64,000 bases of DNA from Clytia hemisphaerica. Its lineage: Eukaryota > Cnidaria > Hydrozoa > Leptothecata > Clytiidae. The DNA lies in assembly GCA_902728285.1 (NCBI GenBank), contig CACVBU010001197.1, forward strand, positions 799,870-863,869. The letters run 5' to 3'. Shown piece after piece: positions 45,901 to 55,094 of this stretch (its first letter is position 1; each line of letters opens with the position of its first letter). The notes under the pieces are model-generated. The model saw nothing but the letters and a program-made list of their open reading frames with translations, ran no database searches and had not been told where the DNA came from. The translations under genes were made by a program, and so were the position numbers.

Positions 45901-48900
45901 GGATATGAGAAAAAAATAACATTTTATACCAACTTGAAAAAGCTTTTCTTTTGAAAAAGGGCAGCAAAAGCTGACACAAAAAATAATTTCTGGAATCTAA
46001 ATGCTAAAGTACCAGTTTTTTCATTGCTAAAGAATAGACGGTGTTGTAAGTACAAAACAAAGTGAGTATTACAAACTATAAATAGACAATACCTTGAGCT
46101 GTTGATTCTGTGGTTATATCTTCACTGTGTGGTTGCAGTTCTTCTTCAGTTGGTTCTGTGGCACTTTGCAAAGGAGATTCTTTAACGCTTTCATCAATTC
46201 CAAAGGGGATATCTGTAATATTGCTAGTATCTGTTTTGTCTAATGCAGTCTCAACATATTCTTTGTCTTTAACGATTTCAGCATGTTTCCGTTTTACTGA
46301 AGGCTTTATCTCATAAACAAAGTCACTTTTATTGAGGGTTGATTTTGTTTGTCTTCTAGGACGTGAAGTTGGCACAATGTCTGGTGTTAATTTGATTTTG
46401 ATGGGACTAACTTTTTGTTTCTTCTTCATTTTCATGTTATGAGCTTTCTGAAGCAAATTCTTCGCAACAATATTTTTCTTGGATACCAAGGTGCGTTTCA
46501 TTTCACCTACAGAACTGTTCGATGAACTTGTAGAGCTGCTTCTTTCACAAGTTTCTTCTTTCAAATATGTTTTCTTGTATGGATTTGAAGTGTCAGTTTT
46601 ATCGATATCAGGATTTAGACTTTCTCTATAATTAACTTTTTGTTTACGCCTTCTTGAAGAATATTTTGGAGAAGACCCATCCTCTAATTCAGTTCGATTT
46701 TCCTCAGTTTGGCTTTCATCAACTCCTATAGCTGTTGATGATTCACATGGAAAGTTTTCATTTTTCTCTGGAAACTCTTCATTTTTAGGTTCAAGAGGGA
46801 TTTCGCTTGACATTCTTTCTGATAAATTAGATTTGATTGTTTCTGTCTTTGGTTTATGTGGTGTCATTTCTGTGTTATCCTTTGGAGAATCAGTTGAAAT
46901 ACTGGTTTCACTTCTAGATGCACATCCACCAGAGCTTATGTATGTTTTCTTGTAAGGATTGTTACTATCAGTTTTATCAATACGAGAGTTCAAACTATTA
47001 CGATAATTTACATTTCTCTTGCTACGTGTTGAAGGTTTTGTTGGTGTCTTTTTAGTTTCATCACATTCTTCTTTGGCAGTTACAATTTCAGTCTCTTTTT
47101 CATTTGATTCAACTATTTCATTGTTAATCCCACTATTATCTGATGTCTGATCTCCTGGGTCATTTATTTCATAATTTCCAACTTTATCAATATCACTTTC
47201 AACTGGTTCATTGTTGAGTGTTTCCTCTAATTTCTTGTCAGTTAGTTCAATTATTGGTGTTTCAAGAATTCTTTCCTCTTGTTCAAGTTCTTTCACCTCA
47301 TCTTTGATTATCAAAGGAGATGGAGTACTGTCTCTTGAATTTTGGTCTATTATATTTAATTTATCTTTCAAACATAAGGGTCGAATACAATCAATTGTAT
47401 TTGTTTCATCTTCGTTTGGTTGAACGATATCTTTAGAATTTTGGTTTTGTTCTTTTCCTTCTTCTTCTTCGTTTAAGAGTTGAGTTATATCTTTGGAGCT
47501 TTGCACAATTTCATTTACTTCAGGATCCTTTACATCATTCAAAGACTCATTTTCAGTGACTAATAAATTGTTGTGGACCTCTTTCTCTGACTCTGAAGAC
47601 AAGGGACAGTCTTCATTATTTTGGGTTGGCAAAATTTCTGGAATGTCCTGTTGTATTTGCATTCCAATTGATTTTGGTTGTGTATTTGTATCTAATTGTT
47701 CTTCCGCTGGCAGTGAATCTATCTGCTCAGCTTCTTGTCCAGTTGGTTCTGTTTGCTTGTGAGAAATTGGGTCTAATTTCTTATTTGTCTCTGCTTGCTC
47801 CTCAGCTTCATGCGTTTTTTCTTGTTGTTCAATTAATTCTGTAGGTGTTTGTGTGCTGAGGTCAGAAGTAATGTCTTTAAGTTCATTCTTCTCATTGTTT
47901 GAAGTCCCCTCTTCGTTTAGTGCTTCTTTCTCCGTAACAAAACAGTGATCTTTCACTTCCTCTGTTGTTTTTCTATCTGGTCTTGACTTTCTTGGTGGTC
48001 TTCCTTTTCGCTTTCTTGTGACTGTCTTTTCTTCCTCTGCAGTACTTGGTTGTTCTGGGTCCTTGATTTGTTCTTTTTCTTCAGCGATATGTGTAGTTTC
48101 AGGAAGATGATTTTCGAGAAGATTTGAAATTTCGAAAGTATTGTGTTTCTTCCTTGGAGGTCTTCCTTTCCGCTTTTTTGTGACCGTCTTTTCCACCTCT
48201 TCAATATTTGAATGTTCTAACTCCATATTTTGTTCCAACTTTATGTGTTCTTTGACTTCAACAATACATGGAGCTTCAGGAGGATTCAACTCAAGTTCTG
48301 AAGTTTCAATATTATGTTGCTTCTTTGGAGGTCTACCTCTGCGTTTTTTTGTAACACCCTCAACGCGAATGCTTGTTGAACCACTTGTAATAACTTTTGC
48401 TGGGATATCTTTTTCATTCTTGATTTCTTTAAGATCAACAAGATTTTTCTTAGTTTTTGTGGTGTCAATCCCTCTTAATCTTTGCAGACCCACCAAGTAT
48501 CTCTTGTTGACGCCTTTACCAATACGCTTGACTATTGGTTCATCTGCCTCTTTCTTGAAACCTTCATTTATCTTTTCTTTTGTAGGAGATATGGATTTCA
48601 CAAGATTTGTAGCACCTGATTGTGGAGAATCTGTATTTTCTAACAACTTCTTTTGACTTTTCATTTGTTTGAACAAAGCGTAAGTATCAACCAATGTTTT
48701 GATTTTATCATTTGCACTTGTCTCTTCTTCAAGCTGTTTTTCAACGGTGGTAGGTTGTATATCATAAATTTCAGCAGATTCAGAATTAGATCCACGTACT
48801 TTCATTCTGGGATATCTCATTATGTTATTTGATCTAGGATCATCTCTTCTTTTCAAAAGTATTGGAGCAATCTTTCCTTTGGTCTCATGGTGGAATTCTA

Positions 48901-51900
48901 TCTTTGATCTGAGAGATGGTTTAGACATTTTGGATGGATACGGTTTGGAAGTAGAGGGAGACAAGCTGGATGGAGACGGTAAAGGTGACTTTGATGTAGA
49001 TTTCACTTTGTGCAATCGTATTTCATCATCATTTACTCCTACTGGAGTAACAGCTTCCTGTTCTCTTGCTTTGTCATTTTGAGTTTTACGTCTTGTTTGA
49101 TGAATAACCATATTTTGTTCTGGTTCCAGATTCTGAAAATAAAAAAAAATATAAACATAACTTAATGAAGCAAGATTAACGGACTATCAGGTCTGTATCC
49201 CTCGCTAAAAAGGCTTGGCTTTGGAAAACCTTGCAGTGACTCAAACAAATTATTAGAAAATAGTTATGTCCATTGATTTTTATTTAGACTTAACGAAGTT
49301 ATGTTTTATTTCTAAAATTATATAATGCAGATCATTAAAAAATTTAAAAATACTTTCATGCAGTTTCATGTAAAGAGATTGTCAGCAAGATTTGAAAGAA
49401 TGGATTGTATTTTTTATAAGGGGATTTAATTGGTTTTGCAAGAAGACCTAAGTGAAAAATTGGAATCCGAACTTCAGACGTAAAAAGTTGCAACACTGCC
49501 ATACACTTACAACATTAGAGACCTTTTTTCAGTTTTTGAATTGGGAAAACGGGTTAAATGGGTTGTACATTTGAGACTACTTTAGTTACAAATTTTGATA
49601 TAAACTTTGCAAGAAATCATTTTTTTCAATTCAGTGTTGTGTCAACAACATGTTAGCATTGTATTATTGTAAAGAATAAAACAGCAAATATCTAACCTTG
49701 ATTGTTGGCAAACATTATCACCTGAGATTTTCTGTATCTGATGCATCAAAAGGGAAAAGACCTCTTTAAAAATAGTGCCTTGGGGGTTGGCAAGTGTGGT
49801 TCCCTTTAGTCCAAAACAAAAATTGGGAAAAAATCACTAAAAAGCTGGATTTTGGAATAAATTTGGATACAATTGGCTGAAGCACAGCTTGCTACACATC
49901 GCTCCCGACAACATGAAGTCAGCTTCCCAACCCTCCCACTCCTAATTCTAGAAAAATTCAGTACAGTGTCTAAAGAAAAATTTCCTGGAAATAGCCTCTC
50001 CAGAGTTTTCACAGATCTAGACGAGTATCTTCTCCCATGTAGATCTTTTTTATGGCAAGTCGTTCGTTCGTCGTTTTTGAGGTCAAATTTTTTCATCTAT
50101 GGAAATTTCTTATTTTTTCATAAATCTTTTTAGCAGTTTTTAACTTCCCCCGAAATAATCTGCCACATCTGTGCTACCATCTCAAAAATAAAAAAACCAC
50201 ACATGCAGTTAAAGTATTGAACCAAGTTTAAAAAAGCCATCCCTGCAGAACGCTCGCAAACTCCCTCAAGTAAAGAAACTTTAATCTGTTGATCATTACA
50301 ATATTATTATCTTTTCATGTTCTTTTCACATACTAAATTTGAATACTTAAATTTTTTGTCCTTGCTTACAGCATTGGGCACCAAGTCCAAATATGTGATT
50401 CCCGTAGACTTTGTACTTGTGACATTTTGTTCTAGTTCTATATTTGCATAAGACATAAAATGCCTAATCTCACAAGGAATTAATTCCTGTAACTCAATGA
50501 AAATTGGAAAAAGCTGGTTTTTGACTGTTTCTGATCCTAAAGTGCTATTTTTTGGTAAAAGCTATGCAATCTATGTTTGGATTTCTAGAAAGCTTACCCA
50601 TTCATTGTCGATATATTTTTTATTTGAAAGTAATTGCTTCATGAAATAAAAAGATATAGTCAAATCTTGTAGGGTCATTTTTCTAAAAAATTTTGCCAAA
50701 ATCGATTTTCGCATTTCGCCATTTTACCCGGGTTGGTGTAATTTAAGATGCACGATCTAACGATTTACAATTCACGATGCGCGATCCATGCATAAAGTAT
50801 GCTGATTATTCCTAATTATCATAAAACTTAAATTATATAACATAATTCTAAAACAATGGCATAATCTTTTCTCGCTTTTGTTTACCACGGTAAATTTATG
50901 CAACAAAAAAGAAATAAGTAAGCAATGGAACTACGAATAATTACGACCATAAAATTATGAAAAAGACTAATCCGACAGCCCTGCCTAAATCCGATGGGGT
51001 CTTTCAAAGATAAAAACTAAAATAAAAACAAACTTTTTGCTGTGACGCAATGAAGATACCAAAGTGTCAACTAAAGTGAGAGATTTGATATACTGAATCA
51101 ATTGAACCAAAACATTAATTGCCTCTTTTACAAAACATAATTTTTTATTACAAAATTGTTAACGTTTTAAAACACGAGCAACTGATTCAGAATAATAGAG
51201 GTAATTATTTTTACAACTCGCACTTTTTTTATCACATTAATTGACATCTTGACATTTTAGTCATCTTGTTAGATGTTTTGTTTCGAGAATTCTTGCAATA
51301 TAGTTTATTGTTCAACTTGGAGAGGGAATGTTTGTAAACATAGAATTTTTTTCATAGCTGTTATTTGGCAGTTAGTCACACTAGGAAATCTAGCTTTCAG
51401 AAAAAACAACATCAGTCATCTATTGTGGTTGAGTTACAGGAGGCTCTTGAGCCCATTCTCATCTACAGGATGTATTTGCACAACAAGGATGAGAGTTACC
51501 TGAATCAAGTTTGCAAGACAATTAATTAAAACTTGAAAGTTTGAAACAAAATAAAACGTGCAGCAGCCAAAATCAATGTCAACCAAAATTTGTCATTCAA
51601 TTCCCGAGACAGCGCTTCAATTTTTAAGGCCTTGTTTATACGCTAAAGTAAAAATAATTCCGCACATGTAAATGGGTCATTGTTTAAGGTCCGACAAAAT
51701 TTACGGGAAACAGCCTATCCGGCGGTGCGCGGATCTAGGTGGGTTCCGCCTCCCCTGTAGATCTTTTTCTTGGGAAGTTGATCTTCAAATTAGTTGGCTT
51801 GGCTCAAATTTTTTCATCTATGGCTCAAATTTTAGGCAATTTCTCAAAGTTTTTGAAAATGTTAATTTCATTAAAAAGCGCCGGGTTATTTTTTCATGAA

Positions 51901-53159
51901 TCCCTTAAGAAATTTTGCGGCGCATTTTTTTGCTTGAGAGTCAAGTAAATGATATAACGCTTTCACAGCATTAATCTTTGATAAGCATTTTGGCAGGCGC
52001 TAGTGTGACTAACTGTTTAGGGGGGCTCGGATTTAGGCAGGGCTGTCGAATTTAGGACCACTCACGGTACCCTAACAGAGAGTGAAAGTAAACAATGCAC
52101 AAGAAATATTTTTGCTCTCAGTTATCATAATCGAATATAGGAATTTCTTTCTTAAAAAAAGTAAATAAAAGAATATATTGGCAAACAATATGTTTTGAGG
52201 ATTGTAATGTACGAAGCAAAAAACGGGTGCTCTATTATGAGAAAGAATTTCCTTTCTGTAAACAATTCCCCTATATTGATTCAAGTTATGAAAAAGAGAG
52301 CAACTACAGAAGGTGAATGCACGTGGCTTCTTTAAATATAATTTGTATAACCTTGCATAAATGATATTTTTAAAAATAATTAAGTTTCAGCGAATGAAAG
52401 TTAGTAAATTACCAAAATATTTTATCATGGTTAGCATAATTACGCATGGATTAACATATTCTATGCACGGATCGCGAATCGTGCATCGTAAATCGTTAGA
52501 TCGTGCATCTTAAATTACACCAACCCATTTTACCCTACGCAAACGCACGTGTTGGGAGAACGCGACGCCAATACTCTTTAGGTCAACACAACAGTCTATT
52601 GCATAACTAATTACTCCACATGCCAACTTTAACTTGAACAGCCCAATGTGTAGCAAACATTCAAAATGAGTTCACAATACAGTTGTAGTGCTTCATCATA
52701 GAAAAATATGGCTATGAAAGTTGCCCCTCTCTGCTTGCTTATGTAAGTGACCCCCGTTGATGTAATATTTTGTAATATTTTAACAAGATTAAAATCAAGT
52801 TATACCTTTTCTTTAGGTGGACAATCTGCTTGTTTACTGGTATTTGAGGTGGATGTTTCATTTGCATTTGATGTGGATTCACCCGATTCACCAAAAATTG
52901 CATCATACTGTTTAGGTGATAAAAACATTAAATTATCACTTTTTTCTGTCGAGTGTTTGGGTTCTGGGAAATCAGTAAGGTTCGAAGTTTTACCGTGGCA
53001 CATCCTTTCTTCATTTTGTTCGATTTTTTCATCAGGTTTTTCATTTTTTGAAGATGAAAATCTGGCAGAACGTCTTTGTCGAGCTTTGGATCGCGCCATT
53101 TTAACGTTGTTTGATTCTGAAAAATTCCTTTTGGAAGATCGAGGCAAAGCTTTTCGCAT
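25626..53159 (-). CDS. KMT2A: Histone H3K4 methyltransferase, KMT2A/B (MLL1/2, trithorax) type, complete gene
   Basis: Single KMT2A/B orthologue, 27 exons, 10383 bp, 3460 residues. Minus-strand exons: 52806-53159, 46093-49132, 45646-45674, 44865-45421, 44659-44700, 44403-44461, 43667-44223, 43226-43444, 42956-43009, 42463-42777, 40607-40879, 40252-40349, 39787-39979, 39217-39405, 38915-39000, 38429-38501, 37874-38073, 34426-37481, 33847-33999, 33491-33565, 28179-28315, 27685-27734, 27192-27365, 26730-26859, 26253-26348, 26010-26077, 25626-25731. All junctions are GT-AG and phases agree throughout. The start has an in-frame TAA six bases upstream. Domain order: AT-hooks, CXXC, PHD1-3, bromodomain remnant, ePHD, FYRN, FYRC, Win, SET, post-SET. 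It mono- to trimethylates H3K4 within the WDR5/RBBP5/ASH2L/DPY30 complex (family knowledge). Oddities are a CXXC without KFGG and no visible Taspase1 site. The weakest junction is the GTTTAA donor after 43667. Confidence 0.95.
28443..29435 (+). mobile_element. TGGACCTACC element, copy 2 (KMT2 intron 20)
   Basis: Ends TGGACCTACC ... GGTAGGTCCA. The interior has two to three tandem units of about 180 bp, each with GGGCTCC-CACATTTT, GCATTGCCATTTTGCATC, GTGCAAAAAATCACAAAAA and GGGAATTTCCCCAAAA. The right end has the GACGGACGAACGGACGAAC minisatellite and ACCTCCACCGGGGTACCCGG. Non-coding. The left flank ATGCTGAA is also found before copy 1, so the element may extend a few bases further. Confidence 0.8.
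29436..29779. other. KMT2 intron 20 DNA between two transposons
   Basis: Nothing recognisable. A near-repeat AAAAGCGCCTTTTGAGAC / AAAAGCGCGTTATGAGAC lies at about 29620-29665. Confidence 0.4.
30219..31178 (+). CDS. Harbinger Myb/SANT-like DNA-binding protein
   Basis: 319 residues from ATG 30219. The N-terminus is Tyr/Pro then Gln/His-rich. Residues about 60-150 form a trihelical Myb/SANT-like (MADF-related) domain with tryptophans at [14 protein letters not shown] and KAWAQIL, then [19 protein letters not shown] and [11 protein letters not shown]. An acidic linker follows, then KRKRKSD (possible nuclear localisation signal), and a Lys/Glu-rich coiled coil from about 225 to the end. Family knowledge: in Harbingers this protein binds the transposase, takes it into the nucleus and recognises the element ends. 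The frame is uninterrupted and runs opposite to KMT2. Confidence 0.9.
   Translation: MERFPVGFYPPYMQTQFYPPFYSQQHQQQQVLQVPDQQHQQGAKQQKSEIAGEQSKPKREHWSPKQTNALVSAWKENFDVLKSKDCNKAWAQILKNVNQHGCQRSLEQVKRKFGRIEETYVKCKDKNKNKTGEGLNTCPYYDDLDRLLCQKKKVNLPEFTEVGAVGAFPDDVETPEPFIGFQTTEPPAGAAGGIVDTEPDDDDYDVTTEPSEQPTAEKRKRKSDVELDESFEYYEELKAEVKAKKQSKENGKERKKTFQEDLIDLQKEQMTMFRESEKQFQEFQKSLLEKQMEADAKEKENERKFFLEFAKVISGGQPK
31718..32989 (-). CDS. Harbinger (HARBI1-like) DDE transposase
   Basis: 423 residues from ATG 32989. The N-terminal part has the helix-turn-helix-like [20 protein letters not shown] (about 141-160). Catalytic DDE-4 domain: GAIDGTH with D207, SCHDARN with D258, LGDSAYP with D296, and [13 protein letters not shown] with E334. 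All acidic catalytic positions are present and there are no stops or frameshifts, so the protein may be active. Length is close to the usual 350-450. It lies convergent to the Myb-like gene, 540 bases apart. Confidence 0.93.
   Translation of the reverse strand: MENKWLFFLVLARKIAQRKYAKRKLRRFLINNMNAHSHKKHQQMIQSAMRNSLFGFNSRKPRSVWAYKRRELWFNRMMYVEEHENLNLHWKQDFRMTRPTFLKIVELVRPRLEKRDTNFRKAIPIEKRVAISIWRLATGNSFRTVSKTFAVGKSTAVSITREFCREMRRLAPNFIKFPANRRDTAQAIEQFKLDYSCQISQAIGAIDGTHVNIVAPAGEGKEDYFSRKQRYTVNTQGIVGANLIFYDVATGFPGSCHDARNLRNSSIFHRAQNEELLVKPIDIVNETEIRPLILGDSAYPLFSWLLTPFPFGPALTRRQKKFNKRLSGGRVHVERAFGILKARWRCLLKRVDNEIENVSSVIITCCTIHNICQINNESYIDRDGVLERILRQERESRQRRRQDYEANPDGNTIRNVIVDYVNE
34426..38073 (-). 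CDS. KMT2A: KMT2 exons 17-18: FYRN domain and giant linker exon
   Basis: Exon 17 plus the start of exon 18 encode FYRN ([14 protein letters not shown] ... YLMPIGYR joined to [21 protein letters not shown]). The other roughly 1000 codons of exon 18 are Ser/Thr/Gln/Pro-rich and disordered, like the transactivation-containing linker of MLL1. A possible helix [20 protein letters not shown] lies mid-exon. I see no Q-x-D-G-x-D-D Taspase1 consensus, which in vertebrate MLL1/2 lies between FYRN and FYRC. Confidence 0.92.
38429..40879 (-). CDS. KMT2A: KMT2 exons 11-16: bromodomain remnant and extended PHD
   Basis: Exon 11 holds a helical region ([17 protein letters not shown] ... [17 protein letters not shown]) at the bromodomain position, poorly conserved. 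Exon 12 has [11 protein letters not shown], matching the VFPWF motif. Exon 13 is acidic linker. Exons 14-16 form the e[68 protein letters not shown] and YCPVHAS. Confidence 0.9.
41044..42326 (-). repeat. Dispersed repeat D, copy 2 (KMT2 intron 10)
   Basis: Inverse copy of 21776-22591: CGGTTCCCGTC and GCTTGCGCATCAAAAG on the left, AGAGAAGACTCTACACTG, GGGCTAGCGTTAC and ATTAGTATAGTAAG on the right. The centre differs, carrying tandem repeats at 41431-41870. Probably a transposon relic. Confidence 0.55.
41431..41870 (+). repeat. Three tandem units of about 170 bp containing TGACGTCAT
   Basis: Units start near 41431, 41603 and 41770. Each has TTCCGATCCAATGAGGGGTCAA, TCGAGATATCGCATTTT and the palindrome TGACGTCAT (41508-41517, 41681-41690, 41856-41865). 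TGACGTCA is the CREB/ATF binding site; whether it is used here is unknown. Confidence 0.7.
42463..44223 (-). CDS. KMT2A: KMT2 exons 7-10: PHD fingers 1-3
   Basis: Exon 7 is a Lys/Glu-rich linker ending with CFLCGSAG, the start of PHD1. Exon 8 completes PHD1 ([15 protein letters not shown]) and carries PHD2 ([11 protein letters not shown] ... [15 protein letters not shown]). Exon 9 is [14 protein letters not shown]. Exon 10 has PHD3 (CPVCEVLYQ ... [18 protein letters not shown] ... YICKLC). In MLL1, PHD3 reads H3K4me3 and binds CyP33; the aromatic tryptophan of ERWIH is kept. Confidence 0.93.
44403..45421 (-). CDS. KMT2A: KMT2 exons 4-6: CXXC zinc-finger region
   Basis: Exon 4 ends with [19 protein letters not shown], the first six cysteines of a CXXC domain (about residues 1308-1326). 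The 42-base exon 5 supplies [14 protein letters not shown] and exon 6 LKRC, giving the last two cysteines (1340 and 1345). Spacing is normal, but the KFGG loop that contacts CpG in MLL1 and CFP1 is absent (VYVKTSVVL stands there). Exon 5 has a GTGTGT donor, so the model of this small exon is the least certain part. Confidence 0.75.
46093..49132 (-). CDS. KMT2A: KMT2 exon 2: AT-hook exon (1013 codons)
   Basis: Low-complexity, acidic exon with three AT-hooks, [11 protein letters not shown] (about residues 379-390), [11 protein letters not shown] (about 437-447) and [11 protein letters not shown] (about 491-502), each preceded by an acidic spacer, so the region looks tandemly duplicated. Near the end a motif VNYR-x-SLN-x2-IDKTD-x2-NPYKKTY occurs twice (DNA about 46940-47010 and 46560-46640), and a shorter ALDKTDTSN follows. 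Family knowledge: AT-hooks bind the minor groove of AT-rich DNA. The repeated motif is not known to me. Confidence 0.9.
49133..50720 (-). other. KMT2 intron 1, proximal part
   Basis: No exon is seen. A diverged fragment at about 49860-50110 resembles the inner part of the AGTTAGTCACAC family (CCCATGTAGATCTTTTTTATGGCAAG, TTTTTCATCTATGG-type words split over the segment). Confidence 0.45.
50730..52526. mobile_element. TIR element with 9-bp target duplication, carrying a nested element
   Basis: Long inverted ends start GGGTTGGTGTAATTTAAGAT and continue through GCACGATCTAACGATTTAC and CGCGATCC for nearly 60 bases. They are flanked by perfect direct repeats ATTTTACCC (50721-50729 and 52527-52535). 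A 9-bp duplication with long TIRs suggests a Mutator-like (or Merlin-like) non-autonomous element. No transposase is seen. Copy 2 of the AGTTAGTCACAC family sits inside it. Confidence 0.85.
51370..52014 (-). mobile_element. TIR element family AGTTAGTCACACTAG, copy 2 (645 bp)
   Basis: Inverted relative to 7058-7667, with the same ends AGTTAGTCACACTAG ... CTAGTGTGACTAACT and shared interior. Flanks here (ATTTGGC and GTTTAGG) do not match cleanly, so the duplication has decayed or differs. It is nested in the 50730-52526 element and is therefore younger than it. Confidence 0.8.
52806..53159 (-). CDS. KMT2A: KMT2 exon 1: N-terminus with FGESG motif
   Basis: 118 codons, phase 0 at the GTATAA donor. 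Basic Ser/Arg-rich start, then [16 protein letters not shown] near the end, which resembles the AVFGESG segment of vertebrate MLL1 just before its LEDGF/menin-contact region. This supports orthology beyond the catalytic end and fixes the gene start. Confidence 0.85.
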
Positions 53160-54506
53160 AAATTAAAAATGGCTTCCAATCAAGATCAAAACATTCGATC
53201 GCAAATCCCGGCTGCGTCAGTTTTCGTTTTCCAACTATTTTTCCAAGATTATTTCTCCTTGTTCCTTATTCTTCGTTCACTTCGTTTTAGAATAAGCAAA
53301 ATTTTCAAAATGCAAAGTGTCCAAAATATTTCAAACATCCGATGTCAAGTCAGTGGTTCTGGCATAATAGACGTCTTCTTTTATTCAACCTTTTATAGCA
53401 GCCCGCGGCAGACATTGTTTGGAGCAAATATTTGAATAATGATTTATTCAATCCACTTTCAGCACTTTATATTTAGGAAGGCTCAAAAATTTACCTCGTT
53501 ATCTCCTTTTATCGAGGAAAGCCTGGTCACAGTGATCACACCTCTTCACGGGAAACTCTCTGTCTAATCGCTGGAACTAAATTTTATCTAGCTTCAGTAG
53601 CTTTTTTATATCCAATATCGCAGTATAAGTAGCTTGTAACAAATCCATTTTGATTTCTTATACAATTAATCATTTTCAATATTTTTTATTCTATCTAAAG
53701 AAATCGCCGAGAATTACTCATACTCACAATAACAATCGTCGTTAGCGCCGAATTAGAGTGCGAATTAGCGAAAAAAGCTAAAATCTTAATATTTATCAGA
53801 AGTTTATAATATAAGGACACGTAACTCAAACTTCAAAGGGCTTAAAGTCTCCAATTCAACCCAAAGATCCAACCAGTCAAACGAATAGATTTCAAGATTG
53901 CAATGATTTTTTTCCCTCGTGCCATTTTCTAGTGAAAAGAGATGAAAAGGGCTGCTGAAATTTTTCGCATACAGTTTGCAACTTAGAAAAACAGATCAAG
54001 AAGGGATTGAAAATGGAAGAATGATCCAAATAGGCCTCATTTTCTGTCTTTGACAAGCTATGCAAAAATGAGGGGCAAGTATAAGTAAAGAAATTAGGAT
54101 TTTTTCTGAGACAGTTTTGACGTGCTGTTTTAACTTTTTTTCAGAGGGAAAATTACACGTCTTGCCTTTTTGCCGGAAAATTGCGAATGCATAATTTATG
54201 CACAACACGCCGTCAAACATTTAATTTATTCTAAAACCGAAAAAGGTTGGGCCATTGAGTCAAAATGCGCGCGAAACTAAAGTCTTTTCACCATTTGAGA
54301 TTTTTTTGAGACTCCTCGACTCGGGGTACCTCCATAGACATATGAATTTTTAATTCATGTGTCTATGGTACCTCTAAGACACTCTCCAGGCCGGCGTGAG
54401 GCTCCATCTAGGATTTCTTGAAGTACAATACAAAGTAGAAAAGGTCTCGAAACAAACCCCGACAAATATCTTGATAAAAACCACCTATACTATTGTCCGC
54501 TGCTCT

Positions 54507-54585
54507 TACCTTATCGGGGAAAACTTCGTCGGGAAAAAATATTCGTCACTTGGTCAAAATTTCGTCACTTTTCCCCGATAAGGTA
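54507..54585. repeat. Hairpin with TACCTTATCGGGGAAAA arms
   Basis: Perfect 17-base inverted arms flank a centre with repeated TTCGTC(A)CTT words. It is likely a short foldback element. Confidence 0.65.
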
Positions 54586-54650
54586 TGTGCCTAATTGTAG
54601 GGGAGAGGTAGGCTGCTCGCATCCACTAACAAATCCGTGCTTCTTTCCAT

Positions 54651-54700
54651 TAAGCAGACCTATACTACCTGCGGTTTTGTAGAGGTCTGCGATTCAGACT
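54651..54700 (-). repeat. 50-bp repeat, inverse of 4087-4136
   Basis: Reverse complement of the left copy with a single mismatch that I can see. See the entry at 4087. Confidence 0.6.
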
Positions 54701-55094
54701 AGGGGAGAGGTTGAATAAGCAGGAGGGTGTGGTACTCTGGGAGAAAATCCATAAGAACGAGGCTTGAAATTGAATGCCCAATCCTTAATCTTTGGCAACA
54801 AATTAAAACATGTGAAGTTTGTAGTTGTATGGTTTATTTTCAGAGTGGTCTCCTTCGTAAAGACAATGAACGTCTTTTTTAAATTGCTTATGTACAAAAT
54901 GCAACTATAAAACATAACGAAATATCGACAAAAGAATTAAAATCAACAAAATATACAATGTTAGGATCAGAAGATTGTTTCCCACCAAAACGAGCCACCA
55001 CGTTGAACCTGCAACTCGATGTTTAATACTTGAGAAAGTCTGCTGGATGTGAAACACAAAATAAAATTTCGTCTTTGTGGTATGATACAGAAAT

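Larger units (their letters stand above)
53160..55094. other. Upstream of KMT2; KMT2 promoter side and homeobox-gene 3' UTR
   Basis: KMT2 upstream sequence begins at 53160. Homeobox-gene 3' UTR lies at the right, with a minus-strand AATAAA (TTTATT 54833-54838) about 257 bases past its stop. Two hairpins occur: 54325-54372 (GGTACCTCCATAGACAT-type arms around TTT) and 54507-54585 (TACCTTATCGGGGAAAA arms). The 50-bp repeat lies at 54651-54700. No other gene is seen. Confidence 0.45.

Noticed and set aside
46110-49082. Several + strand frames of 60-171 codons opposite KMT2 exon 2
   Set aside because: Antisense shadows of a low-complexity coding exon.
53169-53435. + strand frame starting MASNQDQNIRSQIP directly opposite the KMT2 start, as if a divergent gene
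   Set aside because: No recognisable protein and no clear continuation exon; it overlaps KMT2 upstream sequence only.
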